Shown here: positions 58,937 through 64,000 of the stretch, piece after piece
How positions within the stretch are numbered: position 1 is the first letter of the stretch
Layout: every line of letters starts with the position of its first letter
Assembly (NCBI GenBank): GCA_003508835.1
Contig: PUFA01000022.1
Coordinates: forward strand, 9,424,001-9,488,000
Source: Eonycteris spelaea
Lineage: Eukaryota > Chordata > Mammalia > Chiroptera > Pteropodidae
Reading direction: 5' to 3'
Length of the DNA: 64,000 bases
The notes under the pieces: model-generated
The model's input: the letters and a program-made list of their open reading frames with translations, nothing else
What the model was told of the DNA's origin: nothing
Database searches by the model: none
Program-made: the position numbers and the translations under genes

Positions 58937-59142
58937 TGTTTGTTTTTAGGCGACAACCCTTGGTGGACCTCACAGATTGCAAGGACCTTGTCAGCTTACA
59001 ATCCTTTTTTTTTTAATTTTCACACCAATAGCACCTGGTCTTCCTAGGTGGTCTCCCATCCAAGTACTAACCAGGCCCGACCCTGCTTAGCTTCCGAGAG
59101 CAGATGGGATTGGGCTTGTTCAGGGTGGCATTGGCCGTAGAC
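58937..59142 (-). mobile_element. 5S rRNA-derived SINE, copy 2, with target duplication
   Basis: On the minus strand the element starts 'gtctacggcc', the normal 5' end of 5S rRNA, at 59142. Box A 'agctaagcagggtcg' (59092-59078) is intact and a box C-like stretch follows. Then come an A-rich linker, the same non-5S module as copy 1 and an A-rich end 'cctaaaaacaaacaaaa'. It is bounded by a 14-bp target-site duplication differing by one base, 'tacactcaggtttt' (58923-58936) and 'tacacccaggtttt' (59143-59156). Target duplications with an A-rich tail point to L1-type retroposition. It is in the opposite orientation to copy 1, about 2 kb away. Its promoter elements look complete, but a one-base insertion near the 5' end and several changes from 5S rRNA are present. 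Confidence 0.92.
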
Positions 59143-59699
59143 TACACCCAGGTTTTAAAAATGATTTCTTCTCTATGAGGAAACTTATACAAGCAACATA
59201 TGTTCGACCAGGAAAATACAGAAATGCAGATAAGCAAAAGAGAAAGAAGGAAAAAGGAATATCATTTATAATTCTAGCAGGTAGAACTTGCTAGGTTTTA
59301 TTCTAATGAATGGGTTTTCAGATGTTTTCCAGATAGATATATGTGTATATATGCAGAAACACATGTACATACACACTCACGTGCACAAATATTTCTTGTA
59401 TGCTTGTCATTTTCCCCAGGTATTAATTTTAGCAATCCCCAGACTTAGTGCTAGATGCTGTATGTTTTTTTCTCATGCACAACTTCTCTCAAAAACTGAT
59501 TCATCCGCTCATGTTTTTCACTGGACGTGGACGAACCTGAAACCTTAGGAGTCCTTTATTTCTACACGGAAAGACTTCTTTAATGGAGCGCCCAACTGAC
59601 AATTAAGCCAAAGTGTGCAAGCTAGCACCTTGGGCCAACACGTCCTTTACTGACAACCGATGGCTAGCCTCGGCGTTTTTAAGTTACCGGTTTAAGAGT
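59143..59699. other. Unique or unassigned old-repeat sequence
   Basis: The stretch 59200-59420 ('atatgtgtatatatgcagaa', 'gttttccagatagatatatg') has the look of an old LINE-derived repeat, but I could not assign it. A weak CA-like region occurs at 59360-59390. Confidence 0.35.
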
Positions 59700-60170
59700 C
59701 AAGCTGATCCCTCTTTTCCTTCCACGTCCATGGTCCCCCCACCCATCTCTTTCTTTCACTTTGGGTCTACTGCCAGGGTCATGTCAGCCGGGTCCCATTA
59801 TCTTGTCCCAGGTGTGCCATGTCCTAGCCTCCCGCATGCCAATCACTTCGCTCAAGATAGTTCTCGCCTCTTTTCAGATGCCCACGGCCACTGCCTGCTG
59901 CGCCTGGTACCACAGGGCCGATCTTAACGGCAGGCTCCGAGCGGCATCCTCCCCGCCTTCGCTTCTCCCCCAACGCCCCGTCTCCTGCGGCCCCTCAGCT
60001 TGCACGTCTTATTCCTCATCAACTCTTCACCGCCCGCAATTCCCCGACTCCCTCTTCTGAACAACGACAGTCCATTAAAAGGAAAGGAAATCAAAGGGCC
60101 GGGCTGATGTCTTCCACACAAGACAAACTAGAACACAAATAAGTCATTCTTCTGCTTAGATGGCAATTAC
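59700..60170 (+). repeat. L2-like LINE fragment (weak)
   Basis: A pyrimidine-rich block ('ctcttttccttccacgtcca') leads to 'aacacaaataagtcattctt' and 'ctgcttagatggcaatta', which resembles the L2 region 'aatctgatcatgtcactcc'. It is diverged and both boundaries are uncertain. Confidence 0.35.
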
Positions 60171-61449
60171 CAGTGGTAGCTAATTACTTATTATATTAAT
60201 GGGGTGTATCATTTTTACCGATTATTAATAAATGCTTTATTTCTTTTGGTTGTAAACACATTTGAATTTCCACCAGTTCGGTGAAACGTGTTTATAACAT
60301 TAGGACGTCAACCTCAAGAAATGATTTTTTGTAGCAGTATTTCTCATCGAGGTACATGCATTTAGTTAATCCAAAAGATAGCTAGTTTTCGCAATTAAAA
60401 GGTATACAAAAGACTAACCCCTGAATTTGATTATTGTACCCTGGACAACATGTCATTCTGTTGAACATAAATGGGAGTCCGTGTGGTTATTATTTTAAAA
60501 AATTTTAAAAATCCAGCTTTTCCTAGAGGATAAACTTTCTAAGGGTGGGGACCGCCTTTTTCGTCTTTTGTGATACTCACAGCAAAGAGACTACAGCCTT
60601 CTGTGCACGTGGTCCTCAAAATGTTGCTAGGCGATTCGTATTTGAGGGGGAAACGGAAAGAAAAGCCCGAAGGACGTAAAGGATTTGCGTGCGTGCATCT
60701 TGCTGTGCGTAATGCGAGTGTGGAGAGATGCCTACGTGGGCGGCACGGGGCACGGAGGGCGTCGGCCCCTGAAATAGTCACAGGAAGTTGGAGTGTGGCT
60801 GACGGCGGCGCCCGGGCTGGGAGATGGAGAACGCAAGACCAGGGAGACGTGCGGGCGGAGCATCGCGCGTGCCACCCCGTCGGGGGGAACCACTTCCACA
60901 GGAGAGCCGGCATGGAGGACCCAGGGAAGGAGAGAAACCACAGGCTGGACACAAGAAATGCCGTCACGGGAAAAGGGCAGGGAAAGACTTCTAAGGCAGA
61001 AGTGGAAAGTCAGGGAACCAGCAAGGCTGGGTGTAGTGTAAACAGGTAATACATAGCCCAGATGCGAGGTCCTCTAAAATTTTATCTCCTGCTTCAAATG
61101 AAAGCAAAGGCTTCTCTACATTTGACCGCAGAATTCTGTATGAATGCTCTGCCAAGAGGCACAGCTCTGATATCAGGTCTGGGGCTGCAAAGGGAGAAGA
61201 AACAAATTTCTGGTGCATGTGGAGTCTGTGGCTTCCTGCTCTGTCCCCTGTCCCCTACGCGGGCACGACGCCCCGATGCACATCATCCCCAGCTGGTTCT
61301 GCTCGTCGTTGCCAGCTCGGTCCTTCCCATCCTAAGCTTCTCTGTGCCAATACCACTTAAGCACTTGATGAAATGTCAAAAGCCTTTCCTGGTAATTATG
61401 GTGTCCACGAACAGGTCCAGAGAGCCTTTCAGAGGACAGAACTGATTCC
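60171..61449. other. Unique interval with a CpG-rich part
   Basis: AT-rich on the left (60180-60540), then CpG-rich at 60640-60930 ('gacgtgcgggcggagcatcg'). A 159-codon plus-strand frame (60570-61049) overlaps a 142-codon minus-strand frame. Neither resembles a known protein, and the CpG-rich composition explains the lack of stops. Confidence 0.4.
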
Positions 61450-61863
61450 CCCCCCAGGGCATGACTGGACTTAATGATTTGCTTCAAGTGAATAGAATAA
61501 GGAAGAAGAGAGGGTGTGTGACTTCAAGTCATAACAGGCATGGCGGCTTGGCTCCTTCCTTGCTCTATCGTGAATCGCTCTCTCCGGGCAAGCCAGCTGC
61601 CATGTTTTGAGAACGCTCAAGCAGCCGTATGGAAAGACCCCTGAGGCGAGGAAGTGGGGTGCCATGGGAAGGAGCCCCTGGGAAACAGTCTCCAACCCAG
61701 TCTTGCCTCACGACTTGACGGCGAGGGAGGGAACTGAACCGGAACTCCCCAGCAGAGCTGCTCCTGGATTTCCTCAGAGCTGCGTGGCACAATAACACTT
61801 CTCATTTCAAGCTGTTAAGTTTGGGGTGTGATTTGTTACACAGCAGCAGATAACTAATACAAT
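61450..61863 (+). repeat. LTR-like interspersed repeat (MaLR/ERVL type, subfamily not assigned)
   Basis: 'gcggcttggctccttccttg', 'ccgggcaagccagctgccat', 'gagaacgctcaagcagccgt' and, at the right end, 'tttcaagctgttaagtttgg' and 'acagcagcagataactaata' form a known placental repeat that ends in a 'taactaata' motif. I believe it is a solo LTR of the MaLR/ERVL group. No viral gene is present. Confidence 0.5.
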
Positions 61864-62479
61864 AGATTTTCCAACAGAGCTCTTGTTTATTTGGGAGTTA
61901 AGTTTGAAAAGTCTGGCTGAAATACCTGTTTTAATCTTAAGTAACCCCTCAAAAGAAAAAAAAAAGCAGTTTAAAGTAATAATAGTTTTCATTATTTTGG
62001 GAATACTTATTTACCTGTTCCTAATACATAAAAGGGACAGATGTTGTAAGTGCTCAGCTGAATTAAATGCCACCTTCATGTTTAGCTCCTGATTAACCAA
62101 GGCAAAGACAAATGATTTCTCTCATATATAAGGTTCCAGAGACAACTAGAGCACTAGAAAGCACTAGAAATCACTAGAAAGCACCAGAAAGTTTCTAGGA
62201 GTGTGAGAGGTGGGATTGTGGATGATTTTTTTTTCTTGAGGTTAAGATCATTTAACTCACATGAACAAAAAATGTGCCATTTTTATATTATATGTTAAAA
62301 TATTACTTTAATAAGTAATTCTTATTTTAAACAGGTATATACAGAAGGGAACAATCTTCTCATAGCCAGATGAAAGAAAACTTTACGATTATTTAATAGT
62401 TGCTAACAGTTGGTTTTGGAAGGTAAATTAATATACTTTTACCACTTTGTTTGCAGTCCCTGTCCATGTAATTTCACGC
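61864..62479. other. AT-rich unique sequence
   Basis: Non-coding, with the small tandem array at 62143-62190 listed separately. Confidence 0.5.
62143..62190. repeat. Short tandem array of 'gcactagaaa' units
   Basis: Four to five copies of a 10-bp unit read 'agcactagaa', 'agcactagaa', 'atcactagaa', 'agcaccagaa'. It is probably a local slippage product. Confidence 0.85.
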
Positions 62480-62605
62480 ATATGTGATAAAATGTTTCTC
62501 CCAGAATCTTTGCATCTTTGTATGCCCAATGTCTAGACATTTCAGGTATGTAATAAATGTCTGTTGAGTGAATGAACGAATGTATGAATGAATGTGCATG
62601 AATGA
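62480..62605 (+). repeat. L2 LINE 3' end
   Basis: 'tgtatgcccaatgtctagac', 'atttcaggtatgtaataaat' and 'gtctgttgagtgaatgaacg' followed by GAAT-type repeats form an L2 terminus. Confidence 0.65.
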
Positions 62606-62699
62606 AGCTGGCTTAGAGGAAAACTGAAGCATAGTCTCACTTGCCTAGAGGATTAAAAGGATGTGAATAGTATATGATGTTTAATGTTCTAAAATTTAA

Positions 62700-62945
62700 A
62701 AATGCACGCTGTACGGACTATGGGTCGGATCGTGTGCTAAATGCTTTGCATAAATTAGGACACGGCTTTGCCATGATAACCCTGTCATTACCATTCCCGT
62801 TTGCTAGATGGAAACCCCAAAGCTCAGAGAGGTCAGGTAAGCTGCCTGAGGTCCTGCCACACTAAGCAAGCGGTCAAGTCAGGATCTGAACGTCTGTCCT
62901 AGCTTCAGAGTCAGCTCCCGGCCGCTGCACTCCGCCACCTCCCTA
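62700..62945 (-). repeat. MIR SINE, near complete
   Basis: 'gtgtgctaaatgctttgcat', 'gctagatggaaaccccaaag', 'ctcagagaggtcaggtaagc', 'caagtcaggatctgaacgtc' and 'cggccgctgcactccgccac' follow the complement of MIR to its 5' end. Confidence 0.88.
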
Positions 62946-64000
62946 CCCAGGTGCTTCCCTAACCGATCTCATGAGCCCTCTGCGCCCCCCGGAGACCAAG
63001 GTGGGAGTGTGTGTGTTTGGGGGGGGACCCGTCCCGCCCAGGCCGAGAGCACGGGGCCGCTCTGCTCTGCGGTGTTCCGGGGAACTGTGTTTATTCACGC
63101 CTTCCTCTCCCAGGCCGCCGATTCACCACGCTGCCAGCTGTCTGATGCCTCGCGTCCGCACAGAGCTAAGCGTGTTCTTCTCTAGCCGTGCGCCTTCCCG
63201 CCCCCTCCCCCCCATATAATTAACGAAGCTCGTCAAGACCCCGGAAAACGAGCCCAGAGCACCAGCCTCTCTCACCGACATGGTGAGAGCCCAGAGCTCC
63301 CTACCTGCGGCCACAGGATGTGTGTGTGGCCCCAAGGCCACCGCCAACACTCCGCGTCCACAACGGGGCCGGCACGACGAGGCGCGACTGAGCTCTTGTC
63401 CCAAAAAGCAGCCGCACACGCAAATGGCAGCAGGCCACACGGGGCAGGTGACTGCTAACGACAAGGGCACGAATGGGCCGGGGGCGTTGTCCAGAGGGAC
63501 GGCTCAGGGCCACTCCGAAGCGGTCCCCCGACCAGGCAGAGGGCCACGGGAGCTCTCGCCTGTTCTGTCCAGTGTAGGGTTACACTGCTTTTAAAAGCGA
63601 CACGAAGCGTCAGCGGCTCTGTTCATTTTGCTCCACCTCTGGTCCTGCCGATTGCCTTTCTGGCCACAGAGAAGATATTTTTTTTTGGTTGTGCTAGACC
63701 GGTCCGGTCAAACCCCATGGGACTGCGAGCCCTTCCCACGCGACTGGTCCAGCGGAGCTGCGCCGTGAGCGTGAAAGACCCATCAGCTTACAAAGCCTTG
63801 GCATGAAAAAGAGGAGGCAAAGCATCTCAGTAATTCTTCCGTTGATCGCATGGCAGGTAATAATCTTTCAATACAGTGGGTTAAGCAAATCGGTTTCACC
63901 TGTTTCTTTTTGCCTTTTGCAATGGAAAATTTTACTTCTAACCCCACAGTTCGCCGTATATTTCCGCTGGATGCTGCCGCTCTGGAGTTTGGCACAGGGA
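62946..64000. other. CpG-dense right end of the window
   Basis: CpG-rich over about 63020-63600 ('ggccgccgattcaccacgct', 'ggcacgacgaggcgcgactg'). Open frames of 104 and 115 codons on opposite strands have no known domain. The stretch could be part of a CpG island that continues past the window. A T run (63679-63686) and AT-rich sequence follow. Confidence 0.4.

Noticed and set aside
60570..61049. 159-codon open frame opposite a 142-codon minus-strand frame
   Set aside because: Both lie in a CpG-rich stretch and neither resembles a protein I know.

Overview
The window looks like non-coding nuclear DNA from a placental mammal. I find no exon, transfer RNA, complete ribosomal RNA or other functional gene. 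The longest open frames are about 170 codons and none resembles a protein family I know; many fall in microsatellites or overlap each other in CpG-dense sequence. What can be read is decayed mammalian repeats: MIR, L2, L3/CR1, L1M/HAL1, Tigger, hAT and old LTRs. These are set in unique sequence with several CpG-dense patches and some AT-rich blocks that could be conserved regulatory DNA.

The best clue to lineage is a pair of 5S-rRNA-derived SINEs at 56788-57006 (+) and 58937-59142 (-). Both carry a near-complete 5S rRNA sequence, share the same departures from mammalian 5S rRNA, and share a second non-5S module. 5S-derived SINEs called MEG-RS and MEG-RL are described from fruit bats (Pteropodidae), and a separate 5S-derived pair from springhare. 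No Alu, B1/B2, carnivore, ruminant or horse SINE and no young L1 was seen, which fits a megabat. The assignment is an inference.

Layout. 1-13.9 kb: unique sequence with a palindromic MITE (3.4 kb), a Tigger element inserted into a MIR (5.5-6.4 kb), an L1M 3' end (7.3-8.8 kb), MIR fragments and an alternating CG/CA-rich zone near 10.5-11.6 kb. 13.9-22 kb: a HAL1-like fragment containing a long CA repeat, MIR, L2, an L1M 3' end, a 330-bp ATC-type satellite and an old LTR. 22-31 kb: mostly unique; an L1 fragment splits an older repeat at 26.5-27.7 kb. 31-51 kb: one MER5-like element, a few MIRs, four CpG-dense patches (35.1, 36.7, 39.7, 43.3 kb) and several AT-rich blocks. 51-64 kb: the densest repeat zone, with L3/CR1, MIR, L2, the two 5S SINEs, a hAT MITE with a perfect target duplication, an LTR-like element and a CpG-dense right end.

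The features do not form a pathway. The likely functional content, if any, is regulatory DNA in an intergenic or intronic interval. Repeat names come from recognising family sequences by eye, and boundaries are approximate unless a target-site duplication is stated.
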